Source: Terrirhizobium terrae (GTDB lineage: Bacteria > Pseudomonadota > Alphaproteobacteria > Rhizobiales > Rhizobiaceae). From it: a stretch of DNA of 64,000 bases. Made by a program: the position numbers and the translations under genes. Positions within the stretch are counted from its first letter, which is position 1. Each line of letters starts with the position of its first letter. Below are positions 44,252-54,546 of the stretch, piece after piece. The notes below the pieces were generated by a model. That model had not been told where the DNA came from. It searched no databases and worked only from the letters and a program-made list of their open reading frames with translations. The stretch spans positions 496,001 through 560,000 of the forward strand of contig NZ_CP104990.1 in NCBI RefSeq assembly GCF_030323265.1, written 5' to 3'.

Positions 44252-45526
44252 CTACGACTTAGAGCTGAAGAAAGGCTGCCGAGACTCGGTTTCTATTCTT
44301 TCACCAGCGAGCAGCCGGATTTCGAGAGTGGTTGAAAGGCCTTGTCGGCCGATACCGTCGCGAGCAGCTTGTAATAGTCCCAAGGCTGTTTCGAGATCTT
44401 CCGGCTTCTTCACCTCGAACAGATACATATCGTGCATCATGCGCCCGTCCTCGCGGATCGAGCCGTTCTGATAGAACACGTCGTTGACGGGCAGCTCACG
44501 CATTTTCGCGGCTACCTGTTTCGTATCGTCCGTTCCTGCTTCCTTGATCGCCTTCAGGTAGTGGAGGACGGATGAATAGGTGCCGGTCTGAAGCATGTTC
44601 GGCATGGCCTTGCGCTCTTCGAAGAACTTCTTCGACCATTCGCGGGTCCTGTCGTTCAGGTCCCAATAGCTTGCCTCGACGATCGTCAGCCCCTGTGCTT
44701 CCTGAAGCCCCAGGCCATGGATGTCGTTGATGAAGCCGCCGAGCGTGGCCAGTTTCTGGCCGGCCTGGGTCAGGCCGAATTGTGCGGCCTGCTTGACCGA
44801 GTTGATCGTGTCGGCACCGGCATTGGCAAGCGCGACGACGCTTGCGCCGGAGCCTTGGGCGGTCAGCAGCGCCGAGGCGAAGTCCGTCGTGCCGATCGGC
44901 AGACGGGTGCTGCCCAGAACCTCGCCGCTACGGGCCTTGACGAGATCTCCCGTTTCCTTCTCCAGCCCATGCCCGAAGGCGTAGTCGGCAGTCACGAAAT
45001 ACCATTTGTTCAGGCCCTGATCGACCAGGGCCTGGCCGGTTGTATGGGCGATCGCGTAGGTGTCGTAGGCCCAGTGCATGACATAGGGGCCGCAAGAGTC
45101 GTTGGTGATGCGCAATGAACCCGGAGAGCTCAGAACGATCAGCTTTTCCTTCTGCTTCGCCACTTCCAGCGCGGCCAATGCAGGAGAGGAGGAGGCAACG
45201 TCGAGAATGGCATCGACCTTCTGCTCGTCGAACCATTTGCGGGCAATCGCGCCGCCAATATCCGCCTTGTTCTGGTGGTCGGCCGATAGGATCTCGATCG
45301 GCATTCCGAGAACGGTTCCACCGAACTCCTCGACCGCCATCTTGGCTGCCGTCACGGCACCGGGGCCGGTAATGTCGGCATAGACGCCGCTCATGTCCTC
45401 GATCAGCCCGATACGTACGACGCCGCCGCTGATCTTCGGCTCCTGCGCGAGTGCGGTTGATGCCGCCAGGATCCCTGTCAGCAATATAGTGCGTCCTGCA
45501 ATTTTCCTCTGCCTTGCGATGCCCAT
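44252..45526 (-). CDS. Branched-chain-amino-acid-type ABC substrate-binding protein (LivJ family)
   Basis: A 424-residue periplasmic protein with a signal peptide (GRTILLTGILAASTALAQE). The type I binding-protein fold is marked by VVRIGLIEDMSGVYADITGPGAV, FGGTVLGMPIEILSADHQNKAD and the later SSSPALAALEVAKQK. These proteins bind amino acids, but also acids and aromatics. No permease or ATPase gene adjoins it, so it is an orphan subunit or uses a remote transporter. It is the last gene of the HMG operon. Confidence 0.9.
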   Translation of the reverse strand: MGIARQRKIAGRTILLTGILAASTALAQEPKISGGVVRIGLIEDMSGVYADITGPGAVTAAKMAVEEFGGTVLGMPIEILSADHQNKADIGGAIARKWFDEQKVDAILDVASSSPALAALEVAKQKEKLIVLSSPGSLRITNDSCGPYVMHWAYDTYAIAHTTGQALVDQGLNKWYFVTADYAFGHGLEKETGDLVKARSGEVLGSTRLPIGTTDFASALLTAQGSGASVVALANAGADTINSVKQAAQFGLTQAGQKLATLGGFINDIHGLGLQEAQGLTIVEASYWDLNDRTREWSKKFFEERKAMPNMLQTGTYSSVLHYLKAIKEAGTDDTKQVAAKMRELPVNDVFYQNGSIREDGRMMHDMYLFEVKKPEDLETALGLLQAARDGIGRQGLSTTLEIRLLAGERIETESRQPFFSSKS

Positions 45527-45553
45527 GCTGTTCCTCCCATGGTGTCACTGTCG

Positions 45554-46462
45554 TCAGCCAGGCATACGCCTCCCGAAGCTGGCCCGATCTGGTGGATTGG
45601 CTTCCCGGAGACCTGCGGCAAATTCCTCCGCTTGCCGCAGGCGTTTCATGTCTATGCCGGTCGAAAAGCCCTTGCTTGCGATATGCTCTGCGAGTGCCAG
45701 TGTGCTGACGTTTCCGGCTGCACCCGGCGCGTAGGGGCAGCCGCCGAGGCCGCCGATCGCGCTGTCGAACACGCGGATGCCGTGGCCAAGCGCGACGTCG
45801 ACATTGTCGAGAGCACGGCCGAACGTATCGTGGAAATGACAGGCGAGCTGCACCGGGCTCAATCCGGCCGCAACGGTGGAGAGCATGGTGTCGACGCCAT
45901 CGGGCGTTGCCCGACCGATCGTGTCCGCCAGTGAAATCTCGATGCAGCCCAGATCGGCGAGCGCGCTGGCGACGCCAAGCACGGCCCGCGGTGCGACAGG
46001 TCCCTCAAACGGGCATTCCACGGCACAGGAGACATAGCCGCGCAACCGCACGCCGTGGTCGCGGGCCAGAGCCGCGACCGGCTCGAAGCGCTCTAGGCTT
46101 TCCGCGATGGAGCAGTTGATGTTCCTGTGCGCGAAGGTTTCCGATGCGCTGGTGAATACCGCCAGTTCGTCGACGCCGATCGACAATGCGGCCAATGCGC
46201 CGCGTTCGTTCGGGACCAGGACGGAGCGGATGAGCGCTTCTGCGGCCGGAGTCTGGCGCAGGACCTGCTCGTGATCCGCCATCTGCGGCACCCATCGCGG
46301 CGAAACGAAAGCGGTGATCTCCAGCCGCGGCAGGTGGGCTGCGCGCAAAAGCGAGATCAGTGCCAGCTTTTGTTCGGTCGCTATGATCTGCTTCTCGTTT
46401 TGCAACCCGTCCCTTGGGCCGACTTCGACGATCGTCACATCTGGGCGAGTGGCAGCTGTCAT
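45554..46462 (-). CDS. Hydroxymethylglutaryl-CoA lyase
   Basis: A 302-residue member of the HMGL-like TIM-barrel family. VEVGPRDGLQNEKQII is the substrate/metal motif, with ITAFVSPRWVPQMAD, then CHFHDTFGRALDNVDVAL and the C-terminal signature GGLGGCPYAPGAAGN carrying the catalytic Cys. It splits HMG-CoA to acetoacetate and acetyl-CoA. Its start overlaps the enoyl-CoA hydratase stop (ATGA), which supports a pathway with the neighbouring HMG-CoA reductase. Confidence 0.92.
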   Translation of the reverse strand: MTAATRPDVTIVEVGPRDGLQNEKQIIATEQKLALISLLRAAHLPRLEITAFVSPRWVPQMADHEQVLRQTPAAEALIRSVLVPNERGALAALSIGVDELAVFTSASETFAHRNINCSIAESLERFEPVAALARDHGVRLRGYVSCAVECPFEGPVAPRAVLGVASALADLGCIEISLADTIGRATPDGVDTMLSTVAAGLSPVQLACHFHDTFGRALDNVDVALGHGIRVFDSAIGGLGGCPYAPGAAGNVSTLALAEHIASKGFSTGIDMKRLRQAEEFAAGLREANPPDRASFGRRMPG

Positions 46463-47217
46463 GTCCGGCGGCCTCGCTCGGCAAAGGCTGCAAGGCCGCG
46501 CCTGGCATCGTCACTGGTGAATGTGCGTTGACCGAGAGCTGCCTCGCGCTGGAAGGCTTCCGCGAGGGGAAGATGCTGAAGCGTGAGGGCCGCCTCCTTG
46601 ATCGTCTGCACGGCGCTGGCGCTGAGCCAGGCGATCCGCTCGGCGATCTCATATGCCACCGGTTCCACACGCTCGGCCTCGACGATGCGATTGATCACGC
46701 CGCGCGCCTGCATGTCTGCTGCGGAAAACCGTTCTGCGGTCAGCATGATTTCCATGGCGTGCGCATATCCGATCTGGCGCACCAGCCGTACGAGCGTGCC
46801 GCCGGCCGGAACGAAGCCGTGGCCGGCTTCTGGCAGCTGGAACTGCGCATCCGATGCCGCGACGCGGATATCGGTCGCGAGCATGATCTCGAAGCCGCCG
46901 CCGAGGCAGAGGCCGCGGATCGCGCTGACCACCGGCTTGTAGAAGCCCTCGACCTTCAGATGCGCCGGGTCCCAATGCGAGATGTCGAAACGCCCTTCCG
47001 CAAGTGCCGGGATGGATTCGGTAAGATCGGCGCCGACGCAGAAGGCGCGGTCGCCGGCCCCCGTCAGCACCACCGCGTTGACGCCGGTATCATTGTTGGC
47101 CTCGGCGAAAGCACGACCGAGATCGTCATACATGGCGAGCGTCAGCGCGTTGAGCTTTTCAGCCCGGTTGATGCGGATCGTGGCGACTGCGCCATCCTTC
47201 TGATAGTCGATCGCCAT
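46459..47217 (-). CDS. Enoyl-CoA hydratase/isomerase family protein
   Basis: About 252 residues of the crotonase fold. VATIRINRAEKLNALTLAMY, then GAGDRAFCVGADLTES with the oxyanion hole, and KPVVSAIRGLCLGGGFEIML are characteristic. In this operon it may act as a methylglutaconyl-CoA hydratase that makes HMG-CoA, but the specific substrate is inferred. The start at 47217 overlaps the CoA-transferase stop (TGATG). Confidence 0.9.
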   Translation of the reverse strand: MAIDYQKDGAVATIRINRAEKLNALTLAMYDDLGRAFAEANNDTGVNAVVLTGAGDRAFCVGADLTESIPALAEGRFDISHWDPAHLKVEGFYKPVVSAIRGLCLGGGFEIMLATDIRVAASDAQFQLPEAGHGFVPAGGTLVRLVRQIGYAHAMEIMLTAERFSAADMQARGVINRIVEAERVEPVAYEIAERIAWLSASAVQTIKEAALTLQHLPLAEAFQREAALGQRTFTSDDARRGLAAFAERGRRT

Positions 47218-48457
47218 CAGATCGCTCCCGCGGATTTGAGGCGGGCAAGCGTATCGGCATCGATCCCGGCGAGCTTTTCGAAGACAAGTGCATTGTGCTC
47301 GCCCGGCGACGGCGCCTTTTCGTGCGGCGCGTCGTCCTGGCCGGAAAGCTTGATGGGCAGGCCGAACATGCCGATCAGCTTGCCGGCGATCGGCACGTTG
47401 ACGATCATCTTGCGGGCGGCGATATGCGGGTCTTCCACCACTTCCGCGATGGTCTTGATGGCGCTGAGCGGAACCTTGTCTCCCGCCATCTCCTCCAGCT
47501 CTGCTTTCGTATGGGCGGAGAACCAGCGTTCGAGCAGGGGCTTGACCTTCGTCTCGGCGGTGACCGGGTCGAACCGCTTTTCCATCGTGTCGATGGCCGG
47601 ATCGCTTGCCATTTCGGGCTCGCCGAACATGGCGCAGGTGATTGCCCAGAACTTGTCGGTATAGCCGCCGAAGAAGACGTAGCCGTCCTTGCAGGGGAAC
47701 TGGCCATAGGGCCGCACGAAAGGATGATCGTTGCCGAGCGGCGAGGCGACCTCTTTTGTGTCGTGTAGCGCACCACGGCATTCTCCGTCAGCGTCAGGAC
47801 GGAATCCTGCTGCGAGACGTCGACAACCTGACCCTTGCCCGTGCGTTCGGCCTCACGAAGGGCTGCGATCGTACCGATCGCGGCGTAGAGCGAGGCGGCG
47901 AGGTCACCGATGATCGTGCCGACGCGTACCGGCGGACGATCGGCATAGCCGTTCATGGACCAGAGCCCGCCGGCAGCCTGTCCGGTATTGTCATAGGCGG
48001 GCCGCGATGCATTCGGCCCGGTGCGGCCGTAGCCGCTGATCGCGGTATAGACCAGCCTTGGGTTGATCTCCCGCAGCGTCTCGAAGCCCAGCCCCAGCTT
48101 CTCCATCGTGCCGGGCCTGAAATTCTCGACCAGGATATTCACCTTGGTCACGAGCTTATGGAGGAGTTCCTTCCCCTCGGGGGTCTTCAGGTTGAGCGTG
48201 ATGCCGAGCTTGTTGCGGTTGAACTGTGCGAAGAAGGCGCTCAGTTGCTCTTCGTCCGAGCTGACGAAGGGTGGAAAGGTGCGGGCATAGTCGGGTTCGT
48301 CCGGGTGCTCGACCTTAATGACGGTGGCGCCGAGATCGGCCATCAGCATCGAGCAGAAGGGGCCGGCGACCACGCGCGTGATATCGAGGACCGTGACACC
48401 CGAAAGCGGGCCGGACCGGGTTTTCTGCCAGTTGTCAAATACGCTCAAGTCCACCAT
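47217..48457 (-). pseudogene. CaiB/BaiF (family III) CoA-transferase, interrupted by a 1-nt deletion
   Basis: The N-terminal region has SGVTVLDITRVVAGPFCSML, then ADLGATVIKVEHP and RNKLGITLNLKTPEGKELL. The catalytic Asp region is ASRPAYDNTGQAAGG. After VVRYTT the frame is lost and resumes as EVASPLGNDHPFVRPYG and GYVFFGGYTDKFWAITC. Restoring one base in the TTTT run at 47754-47757 gives about 413 residues. It would move CoA onto an acid such as 3-hydroxy-3-methylglutarate, giving the substrate for the lyase. Confidence 0.88.
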
Positions 48458-48587
48458 CTGCTCCTCCCAGAGTTCGGAAATGCTCTCTCATCGCAGCGAT
48501 AAGTCGGCAAATCCGGTCAGATGAAAAGCCGCGCGACGCATCGTGCGGTACACCCTGTCGTCATTCCGCATTGTGTTCACCCTGCTG

Positions 48588-49952
48588 TCATACGCTTTCG
48601 CCGCGCATGGCCTGGAGCAGTTCCTTGGCTCGGTCGACACGCACGTCGTGATTGGCGGCGAGCGAGGCGGCGATCTTCTCGATCTCATCGCCCTCTGCGC
48701 CTGCCACGATTGCGATGTTGCGGGCGTGCAGCGCCATGTGGCCGCGCTGGATGCCCTCGGTTGCAAGGGCACGAAGCGCTGCCATGTTCTGCGCCAGTCC
48801 TACGGCGGTGGTGACTTCCGCCAGTTCCTGCGCCGAGGTCACGTCGAGGATTTTCAGCGCCGCCTGTGCTGCCGGATGCGTCTTCGTTGCGCCGCCGACC
48901 AAGCCGAGCGCCATCGGCAGTTCCAGCGTGCCGACCAGATAGCCGGCCGTATCGACTTCCCATCGTGTCAGGGAGGTGTAGCGCCCGCTGCGCGCCGCCC
49001 AGGCATGAGCGCCGGCCTCGATCGCACGCCAGTCATTGCCGGTCGCGACCACCACCGGATCGATGCCGTTCATGATGCCCTTGTTGTGGGTCGCAGCCCG
49101 ATAGGGATCGACGATCGCGAAGGCGCAGGCCTCGACGATACCGCGCGCGATACGCTCGCCGTCATATTCCGGTGTTTTCAGGGTCTCGGGCGAGAGTCGC
49201 ACCATGGCGCGGGCAAGGCGCAGGTCTGCGAAGTTGGACAGGATGCGTAGGCGCACCACGCCGCCGGTGATCTTTTCGATCAGCGGCGCCACGGTCTCGG
49301 CCATGGTATTGACTGTGTTCGCCCCCATCGCGTCGCGCACATCGACGATCAGGTGGGCCGCCAGCATCGGCCCGATCGGCGTGTCGTCGAAGACATGCAC
49401 CTCGACATCGCGGCATCCGCCGCCGAGCGAGATCAGCACCTTGTCCTTGGCATTGGCTGCCGCAATGATCGACTGCCGCTCGCTCAGGATGCGGGCTCTT
49501 GCTCCATGCGGATCAGTGACGTTCAGCACCTGGATCTGTGCCCGCATGACAGGCCCGGTGCTGGATGTGACGAAGCCGCCATCCGCGCGCGCGAGACGCG
49601 CCATATAGGAGGCGGCTGCGACCACGGAAGGCTCTTCCACCGCCATGGGGATCAGATAGTCGCGACCGTTGACCGTGAAGTTGGTGGCGATGCCGATCGG
49701 CAGTTCGAACGTTCCGATCACGTTCTCGATCATGCCATTGGCAAGGGCAATCGGCAGTCCGCCCCGTCCGAAGACCTGCCGGTCTGCATCGCCAAGCCCC
49801 ACGGCTTCCGCCACGCGGGTCATGCGCTCTTCCGGTGTCAGATTGCGCAAATTCTCAAGACGGGAATTGATGGAGCGCGCTCCTTCGTCCCGTGTCCCGG
49901 CGATAGCCTTCTCAGCCAATGCCGCCTCCCATTCACTCTTCCTCTTGCGCAA
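48588..49952 (-). CDS. Hydroxymethylglutaryl-CoA reductase, degradative (class II)
   Basis: A 454-residue protein. The N-terminal half has [20 protein letters not shown] with [32 protein letters not shown]. The catalytic core shows [31 protein letters not shown] and [23 protein letters not shown]. The C-terminal part carries the flap-domain His in [13 protein letters not shown]. Class II enzymes are used in bacteria to oxidise mevalonate to HMG-CoA. It is the first gene of the HMG operon and is divergent from a MocR regulator. Confidence 0.92.
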   Translation of the reverse strand: MRKRKSEWEAALAEKAIAGTRDEGARSINSRLENLRNLTPEERMTRVAEAVGLGDADRQVFGRGGLPIALANGMIENVIGTFELPIGIATNFTVNGRDYLIPMAVEEPSVVAAASYMARLARADGGFVTSSTGPVMRAQIQVLNVTDPHGARARILSERQSIIAAANAKDKVLISLGGGCRDVEVHVFDDTPIGPMLAAHLIVDVRDAMGANTVNTMAETVAPLIEKITGGVVRLRILSNFADLRLARAMVRLSPETLKTPEYDGERIARGIVEACAFAIVDPYRAATHNKGIMNGIDPVVVATGNDWRAIEAGAHAWAARSGRYTSLTRWEVDTAGYLVGTLELPMALGLVGGATKTHPAAQAALKILDVTSAQELAEVTTAVGLAQNMAALRALATEGIQRGHMALHARNIAIVAGAEGDEIEKIAASLAANHDVRVDRAKELLQAMRGESV

Positions 49953-49980
49953 GGATCGACAATCTTGATACTGATGAACA

Positions 49981-50015
49981 GGTACGGATTTTAAAAATTG
50001 TTACCTAACTGTACC
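49981..50015. promoter_or_regulatory. Candidate MocR operator between HMG-CoA reductase and mocR
   Basis: GGTAC at 49981-49985, GTTACC at 50000-50005 and GTACC at 50011-50015 form related words in the 79-bp divergent region. MocR proteins often bind repeated sites near their own promoters. The repeats are short, so this is tentative. Confidence 0.3.
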
Positions 50016-50031
50016 CATTTGGGAGATGCGT

Positions 50032-51432
50032 ATGGTGGCTTCCGAGGATGTTCTTCAGCGATCGGGCACGCTTGTCGAAAAGCTGACGGCGCAGTTGAGC
50101 GAGGAGATCCTGCGCGGGAAAATCCCGGCGGGAAGCCGGCTCATGTCCATCCGCAAAGCTGCCGAGCATTACGGTGTTTCCAAGAATACGATCATCGAGG
50201 CCTATGATCGGCTGGTCGCATCCGGTTATGCCGCCGCGCGTCCCGGCTCCGGTTTCGAGGTCCGCATGCCACGGGATGCCGACCGCAGCATACGGCCAAG
50301 GCATGTGGTGGAGGCTGTCGATATTGCCTCGCTTTTGAGCGCGCAGCTGGAGGAGAATTTCGATGTCCGGGTGGGTGATGGCCGGCCGCCGCCATCCTGG
50401 ACAGAGGAATCGGAGATAAAACGCCACCTCAGCTTTTTCGGCCGTGACTACACGGCGGGTACGGATGCCTACGGGTCTGCTCTCGGTCTTCCGGCCCTGC
50501 GCGCAGAAATCGCCAGACGTCTGGCAAACCAGCATCTGCGGGCGTCGGAAGACGAGATCCTGCTGACATTCGGGGCCAACCATGCGCTAGACCTGATCGT
50601 CCGTGCCTTCCTGTCTCCGGGCGACGTCGTCCTGGTCGACGAGCCCGGTTACTATCCGCTTTTCGCCAAGCTGAAGCTGGCTCAGGTCCGCGTGCTGGGC
50701 GTGCGGCGAACGCCGGAGGGCCCCGATGTCGACGACTTCATCGCCAAGGCGGCGACCGAACGGCCAAGGATGTTCTTCACCCAATCGATCGGGCATAACC
50801 CGACGGGCAGCACGACGAGCCTGCCCGTCGCCCATGCGCTGCTGAACGCGGCCGCCCGGCACAATGTCACGATTGTCGAGGATGACCCGTTTGCCGATGT
50901 GGCACCAAACGTTCCGGGCCGGCTCGTAACCCTTGACCAGCTTGACAGGGTCATGTCCGTCGGCACGTTTTCGAAGACGCTGTCGGCCAGCCTGCGAACG
51001 GGCTACATCGTCGGCAATCGGCAGCAGATCAGCGCTCTGACCGAACTGAAGATGCTGACGACGGTTAACAGTTCAGGTCATGTCGAGCGGCTGATCCATC
51101 GACTTCTCGCTGATGGTCACTATGACCGTCATCTCAAGCGCCTTGCAACCCGTATCGATGGTGCAGCACTTCGGGTTTTGCAAAGGCTCAGGCAGCAGGG
51201 ATTTGATGTCTTTGCCAGCAATGGCAGCGGTTACTACCTCTATCTGCTGTTGCCGTCGAAAATCGGCGATATCGAGCTTGCGAGGCGCGGCGCGAGGGAA
51301 GGCATATTTATCGCGCCCGGAAGTGTCTTCTGTCTCGAAAAAGGCAGCAACATCGCCGCTGGCATAAGGCTCAATGTCGCGAGAGCCGAGGACGAACGAT
51401 TCCACGATTTCCTGGCGCGCAACATTCGCTAG
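50032..51432 (+). CDS. MocR/PdxR-type regulator (GntR helix-turn-helix plus aminotransferase-like domain)
   Basis: About 466 residues. The N-terminal GntR winged helix (LVEKLTAQLSEEILRGKIPAGSRLMSIRKAAEHYGVSKNTIIEAY) joins a class I aminotransferase fold from about residue 110. The PLP lysine region is GTFSKTLSASLRTGY, with NPTGSTTSLP and EPGYYPLF typical of the fold. It senses an amine or PLP-linked ligand. It is divergent from the HMG operon. The start at 50032 has GGGAG 6 bp upstream. Confidence 0.9.
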   Translation: MVASEDVLQRSGTLVEKLTAQLSEEILRGKIPAGSRLMSIRKAAEHYGVSKNTIIEAYDRLVASGYAAARPGSGFEVRMPRDADRSIRPRHVVEAVDIASLLSAQLEENFDVRVGDGRPPPSWTEESEIKRHLSFFGRDYTAGTDAYGSALGLPALRAEIARRLANQHLRASEDEILLTFGANHALDLIVRAFLSPGDVVLVDEPGYYPLFAKLKLAQVRVLGVRRTPEGPDVDDFIAKAATERPRMFFTQSIGHNPTGSTTSLPVAHALLNAAARHNVTIVEDDPFADVAPNVPGRLVTLDQLDRVMSVGTFSKTLSASLRTGYIVGNRQQISALTELKMLTTVNSSGHVERLIHRLLADGHYDRHLKRLATRIDGAALRVLQRLRQQGFDVFASNGSGYYLYLLLPSKIGDIELARRGAREGIFIAPGSVFCLEKGSNIAAGIRLNVARAEDERFHDFLARNIR

Positions 51433-51538
51433 CGCGGAAAAATGCTGCACCTGCGAAATAACGAAACCTCTACGGGTTGTGGAACCTCGCAAGCGCTGTA
51501 AGCTGAAGAAAACAAGGGAACGGCAGGGGAAACCGCCA

Positions 51539-52372
51539 ATGTATCGGACCGAGCAAATAGCAACATTTCCGCCCTCATCGGAGCGCGCGCGGATGCGCAG
51601 CCTCAACGAGCTGCACTGTTCAGATGATCCCGTTTTTGCGTACCAGGTCCACGTCCCCGTCAGTCAGCAGGGCAAGATGCACAGTCATGCCCGAGGCCAG
51701 CTGGTCTGTGCGACGACGTCAGTCGTAGAAGTTGTCGTCGGAGAGCGGCGATGGACTTTGCAGCCAGGGCATGCCGGCTGGTTGCCGGGTGGGGTCGGGC
51801 ATAGCGTTTCCGGCGACCCGACGGGCTCGATTTTTCGCTCGCTCTATGTGCGGCCCGATCTTGCCAAGCGCCTCGGGGAAAAAGCCGCGGTCCTGGACCT
51901 GTCACCCCTGCTTTCAGGGCTTTTGCCGAGGCTGATAGAGATCTATGAAGGGCATGCGGATCGAAGTGTCTACCAGCATCTCGCGGCGCTGACGCTGGAT
52001 GAAATCGCGCGCGCGGAGACCCGAACGGAAATCATGCCGCCCCGCGTTCCCCTGCCACGTGATCGGCGCCTGAAACTCATTTGCGATGCCTTGATCGAGC
52101 AGCCGGCGGACCGTCGGACGCTAGAAGACTGGGGCAAGGCGGCGGGCGCGAGTTCGCGCACGCTTGAACGCCTGTTCCGCGAGGAAACGGGCATGAGCTT
52201 CAATGCCTGGAGGCAGGCCTGCCGCATATCGGCTGCCATCCCGAAGCTCGAGCTCGGCAATTCGGTCCAGCGCGTGGCCTGGGAAGTTGGCTATGACAGT
52301 CCCAGTGCCTTCGCGGCGATCTTTCGCCGCGTCATGGGCATGAACCCGGCGGGCGTTCCGTCGCGACATTGA
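51539..52372 (+). CDS. AraC-family transcriptional regulator
   Basis: A 277-residue regulator. A cupin-like N-terminal domain (VPVSQQGKMHSHARGQLV, then GHAGWLPGGVGHSVSG) is followed by the C-terminal double helix-turn-helix (LEDWGKAAGASSRTLERLFREETG, then VQRVAWEVGYDSPSAFAAIFRRVMG). It lies 106 bp after the MocR gene on the same strand and converges with the PNPOx-ferredoxin fusion gene. It probably controls one of these neighbours. Confidence 0.9.
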   Translation: MYRTEQIATFPPSSERARMRSLNELHCSDDPVFAYQVHVPVSQQGKMHSHARGQLVCATTSVVEVVVGERRWTLQPGHAGWLPGGVGHSVSGDPTGSIFRSLYVRPDLAKRLGEKAAVLDLSPLLSGLLPRLIEIYEGHADRSVYQHLAALTLDEIARAETRTEIMPPRVPLPRDRRLKLICDALIEQPADRRTLEDWGKAAGASSRTLERLFREETGMSFNAWRQACRISAAIPKLELGNSVQRVAWEVGYDSPSAFAAIFRRVMGMNPAGVPSRH

Positions 52373-52378
52373 GGTCGG

Positions 52379-54349
52379 TCAGCAGCCCAGGATCATGTCC
52401 GTCTTGGGGACGGCCTGACACAGCAGTACCTGGTCTTCCGCGAGCACCGGCAGCTCTCCCATCGGATAGTCTGCCGCTCCGCTCACGAGCTTCTGGACAC
52501 AGGACTGGCAATCGCCATTGCGGCAGGAATATTGAACCTTGATGCCGTTGCTGAGCGCCAGATCGAGCAGCGATCCGCTGGTGGACTGCCATGTTACTTC
52601 CCTGCCGGAACCGGTGAAGACGATCTTTCGGTCGGGCAGGCCCGCAAGCTTCTCCGCCATGCCTTCGCCGGAAGCGCCGAAGGCCTCGAAATGGATGTTG
52701 TCGCTGTCCGCGCCGAGTGCGACCAATTCCTTCCGAAGCGAGCTCATGAAAGCCTCCGGTCCGCAAATGTAGAAATCAGCATCCCTGGCCGACACGAGCC
52801 TGTCGAGAAGCGCCGCATCGACACGGCCGCGGTGGTCGCACATCTCGTTTTCCGTTGCGCGCGAATAGGCAGAAAATAGCCTTACTCGGCCGCCCGAGCG
52901 CTCGGCGAGTTCATGGACCTCGTCTGCGAAGAGATGATGGTGTGTGTCTCTGGCTGCGTGGACGAACCAGACATCCCGTTCGGCGCATTCGGCCACGACC
53001 GTTTCCAGCATCGGCAGGAGCGGTGTAATGCCGACGCCTGCACTGACGAAGACCACCGGTCTCTGCGGCGGGCTTTTGAACACGAACCGACCTGCCGGCA
53101 CGCCGACCTGGACTTCATCGCCGGCACTCAGTCCATGCAGAAGGCCGGACAGGCCGTTGTCGCTGACCTTTCGCACCGAGATGCGGATCATCCGGTCCGC
53201 CGGCCTTCCCGAGACGGAATAGTTGCGGCGGCGCTGTGGCTGGGTGGCGTCGCTCGGTACGGCGATCGTCACATACTGGCCGGGCTGGATCTCTCCGATC
53301 GAGGCAGCGTCGAGCGGTTCGAGATTGAAGGATTTGACCTCCGGGTTTTCATCACGCGTCGAGGAAATCCTGAAATTGCGAAGGCCGCTCCAGGCGGCCG
53401 AAAGCGGCTCCGCCCAGATCCGCGACCGGGTGAGTGCCGCCGAACAGTGAAAGAAGATCTCGTCCGGTGCAATCTCGATCGAGCGATCGGGGCCTGCCGG
53501 CAGGTCGGATCGGTAGGGGCCGTTCATTCGCAGGGCTTCGAGGCGACCGGGAACCGTGGCGACGATCGCGCATTCGCCGGTGCTTCGGACCCCGGCGGCG
53601 TCCTCGGGCAGATGCAGCCGGAAGGATTGACGGTTGGCGGCTGGATTCAGTTCCAGTCGCTCGCCGCCGAGAACATCCAGCCTGATGCCGCCGTCGCCGG
53701 CCACCGAGGCGAGGATGATGAAAAGTGCCTCGTCGATGAAGGCCAGGCCGCCGGACCCGATTGCGTCATAGACCTTGGTCTGCACGAGTTCGCTCGGCGT
53801 ACCATAGAGGTCTCTGATTCCGGCCTGGACAAGGCGGCTCTCTTCGATCGTCGGCTTCGGCACCGACGGCCGGCCGGCATCCTTATGCATGGTCTTGTCG
53901 GAATGGTAGTAGCCGATCATGTCGAGCGGCGGCTTGCGCGCGCTCGGGTCCAGCCAGAAGCCGGCGCCCTCGAAGGCTGGGCTTTCGACGAATTCGATCT
54001 CGATCGGTTCAAGCACGATCGCCGTCATCGGCCGGTTCTGGTCCGCGGGGAAGATTGCGATGTCTTCGGCGCGGGTGGAAACCTGCGCATGCGCCTTGAC
54101 CCGCAGGAACCTGTTGGCGCCGCGGCTGAGTATGACCAGCATGACTTCCGGGTTACCGAGCAGGTTTCCGATCGTGTCCAGCCGCTTGTTGCCCATGTAG
54201 TCGGGCAGCAGGAGGCGACCCTGGTCATCCGGCCACAGCACGGATGGTTGGCCGCCGCGCGGCGACACATCCAGCGTGCCTTCAGGGCTTTTCGAGGCAA
54301 TGAACAGAAGTGTTGCGCTTTGGATGAATTCGCGGACGCCAGCGTCCAT
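52379..54349 (-). CDS. PNPOx-like domain fused to FNR-type reductase and 2Fe-2S ferredoxin
   Basis: A 656-residue multidomain protein. Residues about 1-170 resemble a pyridoxamine-phosphate-oxidase split barrel that binds flavin (SPRGGQPSVLW, LLGNPEVMLVILSRG). Residues about 180-330 look like a MOSC-like or second barrel domain. From about 345 the ferredoxin-NADP reductase fold appears (RRRNYSVSG for FAD, FVSAGVGITPLLPML and YICGPEAF for NAD(P)H). The C terminus holds a plant-type ferredoxin with C-x4-C-x2-C (YSCRNGDCQSCVQKL) and a fourth Cys about 30 residues later. The whole is a self-sufficient NAD(P)H oxidoreductase of unknown substrate. The gene is divergent from a second peptide-type importer. 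Confidence 0.85.
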   Translation of the reverse strand: MDAGVREFIQSATLLFIASKSPEGTLDVSPRGGQPSVLWPDDQGRLLLPDYMGNKRLDTIGNLLGNPEVMLVILSRGANRFLRVKAHAQVSTRAEDIAIFPADQNRPMTAIVLEPIEIEFVESPAFEGAGFWLDPSARKPPLDMIGYYHSDKTMHKDAGRPSVPKPTIEESRLVQAGIRDLYGTPSELVQTKVYDAIGSGGLAFIDEALFIILASVAGDGGIRLDVLGGERLELNPAANRQSFRLHLPEDAAGVRSTGECAIVATVPGRLEALRMNGPYRSDLPAGPDRSIEIAPDEIFFHCSAALTRSRIWAEPLSAAWSGLRNFRISSTRDENPEVKSFNLEPLDAASIGEIQPGQYVTIAVPSDATQPQRRRNYSVSGRPADRMIRISVRKVSDNGLSGLLHGLSAGDEVQVGVPAGRFVFKSPPQRPVVFVSAGVGITPLLPMLETVVAECAERDVWFVHAARDTHHHLFADEVHELAERSGGRVRLFSAYSRATENEMCDHRGRVDAALLDRLVSARDADFYICGPEAFMSSLRKELVALGADSDNIHFEAFGASGEGMAEKLAGLPDRKIVFTGSGREVTWQSTSGSLLDLALSNGIKVQYSCRNGDCQSCVQKLVSGAADYPMGELPVLAEDQVLLCQAVPKTDMILGC

Positions 54350-54546
54350 CAGCTTCTCTCCGGCTTTCAGAAACGTGCATGCACTCTAACTGTCGGTCTT
54401 GCGGCGTAGGCGTTTTTATCGACCTCAAACCCGACAGATGCCACACCAAAGCCGACAGCCCGCTTGTTCGAATTTTTCGCCTTTTGTTATGGTTTTTCAA
54501 ATGGCCGAAAAGGCTTCGGGAACGATAGAACAAAAGGACTGGGACG

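Noticed and set aside
46414..47664. 416-residue plus-strand frame opposite the enoyl-CoA hydratase
   Set aside because: Antisense shadow; the crotonase motifs are on the minus strand.
52913..54409. 498-residue plus-strand frame opposite the PNPOx-ferredoxin fusion
   Set aside because: Antisense shadow with no domain; the minus strand holds clear FAD, NAD and Fe-S motifs.
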